Below, piece by piece: positions 18,641 to 31,489 of a DNA stretch of 64,000 bases. The notes below the pieces were generated by a model. The model worked only from the letters and a program-made list of their open reading frames with translations, did not search any database and was not told the origin of the DNA. Origin of the DNA: Heterodera schachtii (taxonomy: Eukaryota; Nematoda; Chromadorea; Rhabditida; Heteroderidae); assembly GCA_023374025.1 (NCBI GenBank), contig SIJG01000040.1:1209079-1273078 (forward strand), written 5' to 3'. The position numbers and the translations under genes were made by a program. The stretch's first letter is position 1. Every line of letters starts with the position of its first letter.

Positions 18641-19745
18641 TGATCGGCCCAAGTGATCAGCAGCAGAAGTGAACGAACGATTTGCTGAGAAGTGGTCGAT
18701 CAATTGGAATTATGAAATTGGAGAATGAATTTTTGAAATTTTCTTTTTTTAAACTGATCACTGTCAACTTTTATTTGTGTTGGGTATGCCTTAGGGTAAT
18801 TTTAGAGATTTTCGAAGTCGGAATTGACTTTTGGGATAAAATTTTCCCGATTTTGATACATATTATTCCTCCGCGCGCCTATCTCTGATGCCAGAAACCC
18901 TCTTTTTTTTTGAAAAAGCTAGCCCAAAGCAGGAGAATTTTTGCTGCTGTTTTTTCCATGCCGTAGCCGGCGGGGATGACATTTCTCCCAAATATTTTCA
19001 ACAATTGCATGTTAACTAATTAAAATTTCCTCACTTTCTCTTCACTATCTCATATTTTCTCTCCCTCATACACTATTTCCCGCTCCCTCGCCGCCCGCCT
19101 CTCTGCACTCCATCCCTCCTTTTACTGCAGAGAGCACAGAGCGGCGGACCGGGGATTTATGGCAACCGATTTTTCCATGACCACTCATAACGCTGGGCAG
19201 CCGCTAAGCTCTCCTTGATTAAAGTGTCGATTCCGATCAGTCTGAGCATTTCTTTGGTGATTGATCAGTGGCTTCTAACACTCTGATCAGCTATTATTTC
19301 TTTGCTTTGTGATGTTTAATCCATTCCTCCATCACATTACTCCTCATCCTACCCAAAGTCCCTTCCCATTTTTCAGTTTATAAGTCCACTCATCAATTTC
19401 CCCCTTGGGGCTTTTCCAAATCCAAATAATCCATTGCATTGACCAATCAAAATGATCTGAGATACATAGTTAACCCAAAAATATTCCCGGTTTTTGTAAA
19501 TATTTTCTTTTGTCAGTGCTTTCATTCAATAAATTTCCTATCGTTAAAATGGTAATTTGAAATGGCTCAAAGCCTTAAATCCCGGGGACACAAATTATAA
19601 ATCCAGCAAAACAAATTCTCCTCCGAATTCTTTCATCATCTCTTTTTATTCGTCTCATCGACCAATGTTGGCAGCGTTTTCAATCACTCTTTTGAAATTT
19701 TCCTAACTCAATGGTTAATTCAGACATTTCCCGGCAAAATTAACT
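18641..19745. other. intergenic, possible 5' flank of the F-box copy
   Basis: No coding signal. It contains a TC-rich stretch (19025-19130) and several TGATCAG words that recur around the F-box copies. It may be the promoter-proximal flank of the truncated gene at 19984, but no promoter element is clear. Confidence 0.4.
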
Positions 19746-21211
19746 AAATTTGTAAATTTCAACTGCAATCAGTTATTTTCGTTCAATTTTTGGCTGAAAA
19801 TTGTCACTTCACTATTCGTCACTATTTTCGTATTTTCCTCACTAAAAGTTGCGGCCGACCCAACTCATAAAGTTCACCAGAACCGTAACATTAACTTCTA
19901 ATTACATACTAAACATTGAGCATATTACTAGCATATAAAATTCTATTTAAGTACCATTTAATATTGTGATACTATTAACAAAAATGTCGGACAATCCCAA
20001 AGAAGCGGAAAAACAAATGGAAAAAGCGATGTAATATTCTAAATTTGGATGTCCATGGCTTTCCCGTTTTTAGCTTCATCTCTGCCGATTGTTGGCTTGA
20101 GGTGTTTGATTTGCTTGAGCCTTCTCAACTTGGCCTCGGAATTGCGTTGATCAGCCACCGTTTCGACTATTACGTGGATGAGCACTTCAAAACGCGCATT
20201 GACATATCCCTTTCAAATCATGAAATTTTGAAAATTTCCTACGTTGAATGAGTCGAGGACGATGTGGCTCAACAGGGTTAAAGATTTAGTGAAGAATTGA
20301 GACAGACTTTGAAAATCCAAAAATATGTAAAAGAAAAATGAACAGAATAAAAAAGAAAAGACAAATGGACAAAGGTGGACAAATGGGCACACCAAAAAAC
20401 GGGAGTCAAATGAAACGTCAAGAAACTGAGAAACAGACAAATGGACGACACTAATTGGTGGTTCGATTCCAATATAAATTGTGAGAGTCTTTGTTTAGTG
20501 ACTGATCAGTGGCTTCTTCACATTTTCCTGACATTTCAGGAAATAAAATTCGATCAGATGATCAGTGTAAGCTTCTGCCTCGCTTCGAATTAATCAGTTT
20601 TTGTTCGATATTTATGTGTTATGGTTGCAATTTTGCTTTCCGGTTCTTAATCTTTGATGGCGTGACCTAGCACTTTCTGATTTTTACCTTGATCAGCATC
20701 CTGATCATTATTGCTTTAAATGGTGGATTCACTTTTGATCAATTACTTTTGAATTTGACCAATCCCGAAGGGCAAATTTTGCTCCGAATTTGCAGAATTT
20801 TCAAAAATGGCAGCAACGGAAGGCGCCGAATTTTCCAGACGCCTCATTATGCTGATTTCTGTGACAGAAAGTGGCGGAGTCGGCAGTGTACTCCTCCAAG
20901 TTGGGCAATATGAAGGCGTAGAAAAGTTCCTTGGTAACTTTCCAAAAAATAACTTTTGGGTGTCGCTGGCCATTCCCTAATTGACCCAAATGCCACACGA
21001 CAAAACATTTTGTTTAAAGATTTTGACACTACGAAATATAAAAATCCGTTTTTTTGTCTGCTTTCAATGGTCCTTTTCAAATTGTTTCGGCATTTTGTCG
21101 TGTCGATATTTTTGTCGCCGTTTTGTCCTTGATGCCATTCATACCGGATATTAAAAATTTGAACTTTCTCGAAACTTTCGTTATGAATTCAAAGGAATTG
21201 GCCAGCGATGG
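19746..21211 (+). repeat. large inverted repeat, left arm (~1.47 kb)
   Basis: Nearly identical, in reverse complement, to 24916-26379 (coordinates sum to about 46126). It carries the F-box N-terminal fragment and an unidentified ~0.5-kb part. The ends are sharp: at 19746 the shared word is AAATTTGTAAATTTC, at 21211 it is GGCCAGCGATGG. Confidence 0.95.
19984..20251 (+). pseudogene. F-box-family protein, N-terminal fragment
   Basis: A 5' exon (MSDNPKEAEKQMEKA), a ~45-bp intron ending TTTTTAG and a second exon (FISADCWLEVFDLLEPSQLG...; FDYYVDEHFKTR) give the start of the same F-box-like family as the fragment at 18015. The F-box core (W..VFDLL.PSQLG..AL...F) is recognisable. After FKTR the sequence diverges and stops within 17 codons, so the ligand-binding part is missing. 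A mirror copy lies on the minus strand at about 25876-26142. Confidence 0.6.
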
Positions 21212-21400
21212 GCCAACGCAATTTTAAGGAAATTTTCAGCAATTCTTGAAAGTTTTTCTTCAAATCGTTGTAAAACAAATTCGTTATAAATGTTTAAAAT
21301 CCATCCGTTGATTGTTTCCATTTTTTGGAAATTGATCAAATTTGGACGCGAAATTTCCCTTACATCATTGTTCCAACGCTTGGAAATTCCCATTTTTCAG

Positions 21401-24400
21401 GCCATTTGAAGTGGTGGTGTCAACATGACAGCAATCAACCATCGGCTGTGGCCCCTGGTGACAACCGGCGATGGGATTTGTCTGCTCCACGCCGCGTCGC
21501 TTGGTTAGTGAAATGGCACAAAGTTGGGAGGAGGGGAGGGCAAATAGAGTCTCCGACCCAGACATGGATGGATTTTTTTTTCTTGGTTTTGTTCAAAAAT
21601 TTGGACCCAGTTTCAAACACGAACCCTCCAGATCCAAGTCTAGGCTATTTTCTCAAACTTGAGCTCTAAAATTCAGTTAAGCTTTCCAAAGATTATCGTG
21701 GTTAATTCATGTAAAGTAATTGTTAAAAAATGCGAAATTTCCTGTTCAAAATTGCATTATCAAAACAAATTTATTTACCAAACTGCCGAAAAAAATTCCC
21801 ATTTGTTGTAATTCCATTTTTTATTTGGCATTGGCATTATGTTATTACAAAATTAAGGCATTTGGAGTGTCCACGACCGGCAGCTGAACTGGCGCAACAC
21901 GCTGCACGATGTGCTGAAATTCGGGAGCCGAAAACATGCCATCTACCGGCGATGGCGCTGGCAGGAGTCCAAGAACAATTTGGCGTCGGGCTTGGTGCTG
22001 TCGGAGGAGGAATGGCGCCGGGAATTGAATGCCGTGTTGGAGTTGGCATCGCCGACACCGCGCCCAAAGTAAATTCCGTAGGAAAAACGACGAAAATGGG
22101 TGCGGTTGGAAAAAGTGCAGCCCTAAACCCAAAAACCCAATTAACCCCAATTTTTATGACCATCCCAGGGAAAGGGTACAATTTTCAAGGTTTTAGGGAT
22201 TTAAATTTTTACGATAATCGAAGAATAAAACCAATCAGAGCCTTTCGATTAATTTAGATTGACATAACTTTTTCTTTCCAAGTCAAAAATTGGTTTATTT
22301 CATGGAAAACTGACTTTTTGGCATGTCAAAAATTGAATTTTCCTAACCAAATAATCCAAAAAATTGTCGGTTAAAATGAAAAATTTCCTTGAAAAAAAAG
22401 TTTTTTTTTAGTCTTTCCGACAATAATTGTGATGCTGCTGCTACTTCCTCATCACCAGCAGCGGCTGACAATGAGCAGAACGGGAAGGAGGGCACCGCGA
22501 CGGCACAACAAAAACAGCAGCAAGACCAGGCACGGGCAAAAAAAAACAGGGGGGGCTTCATTTGAGTAAAATTGCGGTGAAAATTTGCAAGACGGCATTG
22601 TGAAAAAATTTTTGAAAATTTGTTATTTCCACTAAAATTGCACAAGTGAAATATCAATAATTTCAACAAAATAAGTCCCCAGTTGCAAATTTGAATTGGT
22701 TTTAAAGTGCCTTTTTAATCAATTTTTGAGGGATTTGGCCAAAAAAACTGAGACAGAGTATGTTTATTTTGTTGCAATTTTTTGGGAATTAGCAGTTTTG
22801 TGTCGAGTTAGCTGACTGTTTTTTGAGCAAAAAATTGCGAAAAATTTATTTACCGCAAAAGAACGCGTCCAAATTTCCCAAAACGCTATGGACACGGCCA
22901 ATTATTACTCCGTTCATTTTAAATTTAAATTATTTGTTTTTATTGGCATTTCCCCTTTGCAGGTGTACGAGTCGTTGGAGTGTGTGCATGTGTTTGCGCT
23001 CGCGCACATTTTGCACCGGCCCATCATTGTGGTGGCGGACACCATTCTGCTCAATGCGAAGGGCGAAGAGTTGGCACCGATTCCATTCGACGGCATTTAT
23101 TTGCCGTTGGAGTGTCCGCCCGAACAGTGCCATCGGTGGGTGTACTTTTTTGTATGGATGACAAATCATGAATCACCGTTTTACAATTTAAAATCCCATA
23201 AAATTGGCCCCTTATTTTTGGCGTAAAATTTCAGTTTTCAGTGCCATAATTGTCTCTTCTCTACAGTTCTCCGCTGTTGCTCTGTTTTGACCACCGCATT
23301 TCTCTGCGCTTGTCGCAATGCGTCAGTCAATCTCCACAACGTTGCAAGGTCAAGAGTTTTGTCCCCAATTCGCTGTCCATTTTTACTTTTTTCAGTGATT
23401 CCAATCACCGACAAAAACCGCAATTTGCTGCCCTCCATTTCTCCGTAAACCCGGGCCCCGATTTCACATGGTTTGGCTCTTTTAATTACTGGAAGATCAG
23501 TTTAAAAAGGGCGGGGAAGAGCAAGGACATGCATAATTGGCTTGGATGGGGGGGACTAATAGCAAAGTAACAATTTGAATCCGTGGTGGGAGCGGATTCC
23601 GGTGTTTTGAAATGAAAACTCGGAAAACCCGTGCCATTTAATTTTCTAAAAAATTGTCATAAAATGAAAATGGCAGTTATGGCTACAAATTTTGTCAACA
23701 CAAAAATAAAAATTTGGTATTTTATGGACAAATTTTTAGGAAAGCAGAAAGATTTAAACATTAAATTCAAAAAATTATTTCATTAAAACGTCCTTAATTA
23801 ATTTCTTATTGTGAAATGTCAACATTTATTTATTTTGTTGGAAAATTCCCCAAATTTGTTCAGGTGGCGCGACAACGACGACTGTCAACTTTGAAGACGG
23901 CACGATGAGAAGCAATGGCGGCGGTAGGCTGGATGCCATCGCGTGCTCCTCCTACATGTTGCCACCGTTGCCGAACAGTGAGCAATCAGTTAATTTTAAA
24001 AAATGATGGATAACCAAAATCCCTAAAAAGTGCTAAAAGGAACTTTTTTTGTCGGGAAGATCTTCCTCATCTCACAACACCCATTAAAATTTTATCGAAA
24101 AAGAAAAATTATTAACTGCCGGAATTCAATAAGAAATATCGTGTAACCCAAAATGAACAAATTAAAAATCGCCAAATTTTAAAAGAAAATGGCTTTCCAG
24201 TTCGATTGATTTTAAACTATACGAAATAATCAAATTATCAATTTTTTAAATTCAAATTCTCTCCATTCCTCCCCCTTTTCCCCTCACTTAGAATTGCTCA
24301 CGTTGGCAGCCGGCAGTGTGCCGTCGTTGTTGGCGTCGGACTGCGCGGGATCAGCGACTGCACGTGCGGGCAGCAGTAGCAACGGTTCGTCCGCTTCGAG

Positions 24401-24660
24401 CAGTATTCTGAAGGAGATTCGGCAACACTTTCGACGGTTTTGCCGCAAATTGTCGCTGCTTTCCTCGCGACGGCACACGCAGCAGCAACAGCAGCAGTAC
24501 CACCAGCAGCGCTGCTCACTGTCCAGCGATGGAGGAGGAAACGCAACAGCAACACAACCAAAACAACGGATGATGATGCGGGACGAAGTAGGCAAATCGG
24601 GGGGGGGGGGGGGGGGAGTGACAAATTCCTTCCCATTTTTGTGGCACAAAAATTAGGAAT
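21401..24660 (+). pseudogene. OTUD7/Cezanne-like OTU deubiquitinase, broken copy 1
   Basis: Exon blocks on the plus strand: ~21402-21503 (LKWWCQHD, then TTGDGICLLHAASLG holding the OTU catalytic Cys), 21858-22068 (IWSVHDRQLNWRNTLHDVL; RRWRWQESKNNLASGLV), ~22412-22560 (S/A/Q-rich linker), 22963-23135 ([29 protein letters not shown]), 23267 onward (SPLLLCFDH, then HFSALVAM), ~23395 (VIPITDKNRNLLP, then LHFSVNPGPDF), ~23865 and 24293 onward. Order and motifs match Cezanne/OTUD7, an A20-family K11-linkage deubiquitinase. Frames are broken in at least three places: near 21433, between CFDH and HFSALV near 23292, and near 23431. The N-terminal exons are absent. I read it as a pseudogene; assembly indels cannot be excluded. 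Confidence 0.75.
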
Positions 24661-24918
24661 TTTCAAATAGACTGATTCTTGGGAAAATTGTTCGACAAAC
24701 CGTGCATGTCCAAACATTTGCGTCTATTTCAAAAAGCGGTTTAAAATTTATGTTTTATAGCCGGAATTTACAGATGGCATCAGGCTTACAATTAGGAGTA
24801 AATATCGGGTAATCCTGATAAACCCCCGAGAAAATTGTTGGTTTTATTTAAAAATAAAATAAAAGAGTTCTTTTTATACTTTGAAATGACGGCAGACTGG
24901 CAACAACCATCACCACCA
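22780..24918 (+). repeat. direct repeat D1 (~2.14 kb)
   Basis: Almost identical to 26377-28514, differing mainly in homopolymer lengths (for example the T run near 23147 and the G run near 24600). It contains the 3' half of the OTUD7-like pseudogene. Its right end overlaps the start of the inverted arm by CCA. Confidence 0.95.
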
Positions 24919-26379
24919 TCGCTGGCCAATTCCTTTGAATTCATAACGAAAGTTTCGAGAAAGTTCAAATTTTTAATATCCGGTATGAATGGCATCAAGG
25001 ACAAAACGGCGACAAAAATATCGACACGACAAAATGCCGAAACAATTTGAAAAGGACCATTGAAAGCAGACAAAAAAACGGATTTTTATATTTCGTAGTG
25101 TCAAAATCTTTAAACAAAATGTTTTGTCGTGTGGCATTTGGGTCAATTAGGGAATGGCCAGCGACACCCAAAAGTTATTTTTTGGAAAGTTACCAAGGAA
25201 CTTTTCTACGCCTTCATATTGCCCAACTTGGAGGAGTACACTGCCGACTCCGCCACTTTCTGTCACAGAAATCAGCATAATGAGGCGTCTGGAAAATTCG
25301 GCGCCTTCCGTTGCTGCCATTTTTGAAAATTCTGCAAATTCGGAGCAAAATTTGCCCTTCGGGATTGGTCAAATTCAAAAGTAATTGATCAAAAGTGAAT
25401 CCACCATTTAAAGCAATAATGATCAGGATGCTGATCAAGGTAAAAATCAGAAAGTGCTAGGTCACGCCATCAAAGATTAAGAACCGGAAAGCAAAATTGC
25501 AACCATAACACATAAATATCGAACAAAAACTGATTAATTCGAAGCGAGGCAGAAGCTTACACTGATCATCTGATCGAATTTTATTTCCTGAAATGTCAGG
25601 AAAATGTGAAGAAGCCACTGATCAGTCACTAAACAAAGACTCTCACAATTTATATTGGAATCGAACCACCAATTAGTGTCGTCCATTTGTCTGTTTCTCA
25701 GTTTCTTGACGTTTCATTTGACTCCCGTTTTTTGGTGTGCCCATTTGTCCACCTTTGTCCATTTGTCTTTTCTTTTTTATTCTGTTCATTTTTCTTTTAC
25801 ATATTTTTGGATTTTCAAAGTCTGTCTCAATTCTTCACTAAATCTTTAACCCTGTTGAGCCACATCGTCCTCGACTCATTCAACGTAGGAAATTTTCAAA
25901 ATTTCATGATTTGAAAGGGATATGTCAATGCGCGTTTTGAAGTGCTCATCCACGTAATAGTCGAAACGGTGGCTGATCAACGCAATTCCGAGGCCAAGTT
26001 GAGAAGGCTCAAGCAAATCAAACACCTCAAGCCAACAATCGGCAGAGATGAAGCTAAAACGGGAAAGCCATGGACATCCAAATTTAGAATATTACATCGC
26101 TTTTTCCATTTGTTTTTCCGCTTCTTTGGGATTGTCCGACATTTTGTTAATAGTATCACAATATTAAATGGTACTTAAATAGAATTTTATATGCTAGTAA
26201 TATGCTCAATGTTTAGTATGTAATTAGAAGTTAATGTTACGGTTCTGGTGAACTTTATGAGTTGGGTCGGCCGCAACTTTTAGTGAGGAAAATACGAAAA
26301 TAGTGACGAATAGTGAAGTGACAATTTTCAGCCAAAAATTGAACGAAAATAACTGATTGCAGTTGAAATTTACAAATTT
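24916..26379 (-). repeat. large inverted repeat, right arm
   Basis: Reverse complement of 19746-21211, wedged exactly between direct repeats D1 and D2. It includes a minus-strand copy of the F-box N-terminal fragment with its start near 26142. It shares 3 bp with D1 on its left and about 3-4 T with D2 on its right. Confidence 0.95.
25876..26142 (-). pseudogene. F-box-family N-terminal fragment, inverted copy
   Basis: Mirror copy of 19984-20251, with the same MSDNPKEAEKQ start, intron, ISADCWLEVFDLLEPSQLG exon and premature end. The identical truncation shows that the break preceded the duplication. Confidence 0.6.
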
Positions 26380-28514
26380 TGGGAATTAGCAGTTTTGTGT
26401 CGAGTTAGCTGACTGTTTTTTGAGCAAAAAATTGCGAAAAATTTATTTACCGCAAAAGAACGCGTCCAAATTTCCCAAAACGCTATGGACACGGCCAATT
26501 ATTACTCCGTTCATTTTAAATTTAAATTATTTGTTTTTATTGGCATTTCCCCTTTGCAGGTGTACGAGTCGTTGGAGTGTGTGCATGTGTTTGCGCTCGC
26601 GCACATTTTGCACCGGCCCATCATTGTGGTGGCGGACACCATTCTGCTCAATGCGAAGGGCGAAGAGTTGGCACCGATTCCATTCGACGGCATTTATTTG
26701 CCGTTGGAGTGTCCGCCCGAACAGTGCCATCGGTGGGTGTACTTTTTTTGTATGGATGACAAATCATGAATCACCGTTTTACAATTTAAAATCCCATAAA
26801 ATTGGCCCCTTATTTTTGGCGTAAAATTTCAGTTTTCAGTGCCATAATTGTCTCTTCTCTACAGTTCTCCGCTGTTGCTCTGTTTTGACCACCGCATTTC
26901 TCTGCGCTTGTCGCAATGCGTCAGTCAATCTCCACAACGTTGCAAGGTCAAGAGTTTTGTCCCCAATTCGCTGTCCATTTTTACTTTTTTCAGTGATTCC
27001 AATCACCGACAAAAACCGCAATTTGCTGCCCTCCATTTCTCCGTAAACCCGGGCCCCGATTTCACATGGTTTGGCTCTTTTAATTACTGGAAGATCAGTT
27101 TAAAAAGGGCGGGGAAGAGCAAGGACATGCATAATTGGCTTGGATGGGGGGGACTAATAGCAAAGTAACAATTTGAATCCGTGGTGGGAGCGGATTCCGG
27201 TGTTTTGAAATGAAAACTCGGAAAACCCGTGCCATTTAATTTTCTAAAAAATTGTCATAAAATGAAAATGGCAGTTATGGCTACAAATTTTGTCAACACA
27301 AAAATAAAAATTTGGTATTTTATGGACAAATTTTTAGGAAAGCAGAAAGATTTAAACATTAAATTCAAAAAATTATTTCATTAAAACGTCCTTAATTAAT
27401 TTCTTATTGTGAAATGTCAACATTTATTTATTTTGTTGGAAAATTCCCCAAATTTGTTCAGGTGGCGCGACAACGACGACTGTCAACTTTGAAGACGGCA
27501 CGATGAGAAGCAATGGCGGCGGTAGGCTGGATGCCATCGCGTGCTCCTCCTACATGTTGCCACCGTTGCCGAACAGTGAGCAATCAGTTAATTTTAAAAA
27601 ATGATGGATAACCAAAATCCCTAAAAAGTGCTAAAAGGAACTTTTTTTGTCGGGAAGATCTTCCTCATCTCACAACACCCATTAAAATTTTATCGAAAAA
27701 GAAAAATTATTAACTGCCGGAATTCAATAAGAAATATCGTGTAACCCAAAATGAACAAATTAAAAATCGCCAAATTTTAAAAGAAAATGGCTTTCCAGTT
27801 CGATTGATTTTAAACTATACGAAATAATCAAATTATCAATTTTTTAAATTCAAATTCTCTCCATTCCTCCCCCTTTTCCCCTCACTTAGAATTGCTCACG
27901 TTGGCAGCCGGCAGTGTGCCGTCGTTGTTGGCGTCGGACTGCGCGGGATCAGCGACTGCACGTGCGGGCAGCAGTAGCAACGGTTCGTCCGCTTCGAGCA
28001 GTATTCTGAAGGAGATTCGGCAACACTTTCGACGGTTTTGCCGCAAATTGTCGCTGCTTTCCTCGCGACGGCACACGCAGCAGCAACAGCAGCAGTACCA
28101 CCAGCAGCGCTGCTCACTGTCCAGCGATGGAGGAGGAAACGCAACAGCAACACAACCAAAACAACGGATGATGATGCGGGACGAAGTAGGCAAATCGGGG
28201 GGGGGGGGGGGGAGTGACAAATTCCTTCCCATTTTTGTGGCACAAAAATTAGGAATTTTCAAATAGACTGATTCTTGGGAAAATTGTTCGACAAACCGTG
28301 CATGTCCAAACATTTGCGTCTATTTCAAAAAGCGGTTTAAAATTTATGTTTTATAGCCGGAATTTACAGATGGCATCAGGCTTACAATTAGGAGTAAATA
28401 TCGGGTAATCCTGATAAACCCCCGAGAAAATTGTTGGTTTTATTTAAAAATAAAATAAAAGAGTTCTTTTTATACTTTGAAATGACGGCAGACTGGCAAC
28501 AACCATCACCACCA
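26377..28514 (+). repeat. direct repeat D2 (~2.14 kb)
   Basis: Second copy of D1. It begins at TTTTGGGAATTAGCAG and ends at CAACAACCATCACCACCA, after which the sequences diverge. This is a recent duplication or an assembly duplicate. Confidence 0.95.
26560..28265 (+). pseudogene. OTUD7/Cezanne-like, broken copy 2
   Basis: The 3' exons of copy 1 are repeated 3597 bp downstream, starting with the [17 protein letters not shown] exon. Both frame breaks downstream of that exon are shared (CFDH/HFSALV and NLLP/LHFSV), so the gene was already dead when it was copied, or both carry the same errors. Confidence 0.75.
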
Positions 28515-28550
28515 ATATCAGCAGAATGGGACCAACAGTGGCAGCAGCAA

Positions 28551-28626
28551 CAAAAAGGGGTACTGTAGGGGGTCGGTGCTGCACATTTAATTCGCAAAAA
28601 GGGAGTACTGTAGGGGGACGGCATCG
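28551..28626 (+). repeat. short direct repeat pair
   Basis: A ~25-bp word, AAAAAGGGGTACTGTAGGGG and a close variant, occurs twice 47 bp apart just beyond the D2 breakpoint. Confidence 0.7.
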
Positions 28627-28849
28627 GCACATTACTAGGCGGTGTCAATTAAGTTTTAAAAAAATGTTCCAAAAAATGCTAGAAAAATTTTTTCAATAAA
28701 TTTTTTGAAATTTCCTAATTTTTAAAAATTTTATTGTCATTTGGAACGTTTAAGTAAACTTCTTTTTTTTTTGCAATTATGTCATCCTTTAGCTTTCGCT
28801 GTCGTACCGTATAATTTTTTGTTGTCACCCCCCCCCCCCCAATTCAAAC

Positions 28850-29127
28850 AGTCACCATCGCTCCCACTCGACGACTCCGTTCGCCGCTGCTGAACTGTTG
28901 CAGGACAACCACGTGGTGTTGACCGTGCTGTTGCACAACTACGCCCACCGGTACTTACAATTAGACTCAATTTCTCACCCATCCGTTGTTGTTTCCATTT
29001 TTTGGAAATTGTTCAAATTTGGACGCGAATTTTCCCTTCCGTCATTTGTCCAACTTTTTATTACGGAATTTCCCATTTTCAGGCCATTTGAATTGGTGGT
29101 GTCAACATGACAGCAACCAACGGCTGT
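28850..29127 (+). pseudogene. OTUD7-like upstream exon fragments (copy 3)
   Basis: One exon-like block (ELLQDNHVVLTVLLHNYAHR, about 28895-28955), an intron, then HLNWWCQHDSNQRL from about 29082. The second block and its intron match 21300-21440 with some divergence; in the Cezanne family RLNWW...RLLPL lies just before the catalytic Cys exon. Here the upstream exons lie downstream of the later ones, so the locus is scrambled. Copy 3 keeps the frame where copy 1 is shifted. Confidence 0.6.
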
Positions 29128-29129
29128 GT

Positions 29130-30150
<1,021 letters not shown>

Positions 30151-30163
30151 TGTCCCGTTATTA

Positions 30164-31150
<987 letters not shown>

Positions 31151-31296
31151 CCATCTGTTAAGCCAATATTTAAAATTGATTACTACTACTATCATGATAT
31201 TAGGGAGTTAATTTTCGTCATCAAAACTCTAAATGATATTCGAATTTATTTTGACAAAACGATAAAAACACATCGAGGAAAGAATATTTCAGTGAA

Positions 31297-31482
31297 TTGG
31301 ATTTGTTAAATGAGATCGATTTGAATTATGAAATTAAAGAGGAGGAACATTTGTTGAAAAAAATTAACGGACCAAAAAATGTGCAAAAAAATGGAAAGAA
31401 AGTTTTAAATTCGTCCAATTTGTCCAACGAAATTGAAGACAATCTTCGGCAAGAATTTGATCAAAAAATTGAAAATATATAA
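31297..31482 (+). other. charged coiled ORF fragment, unknown
   Basis: A 61-aa open stretch rich in E, K and N (LNYEIKEEEHLLKKINGPKN). It resembles the charged ORF remnants at 34590-35145 in composition. It has no recognised domain and is probably a fragment. Confidence 0.25.
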
Positions 31483-31489
31483 AAAAACG

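Noticed and set aside
20689..21080. ORFs of 65-77 aa repeated at 25047-25438
   Set aside because: Identical in both inverted arms, but with no recognisable domain, no start context and overlapping frames; not supported as genes.
24284..24720. Long ORFs on both strands over the G/C-rich Q- and S-rich exon (and 27882-28313)
   Set aside because: Antisense and shifted shadows of the OTUD7-like low-complexity exon and its CAG repeats.
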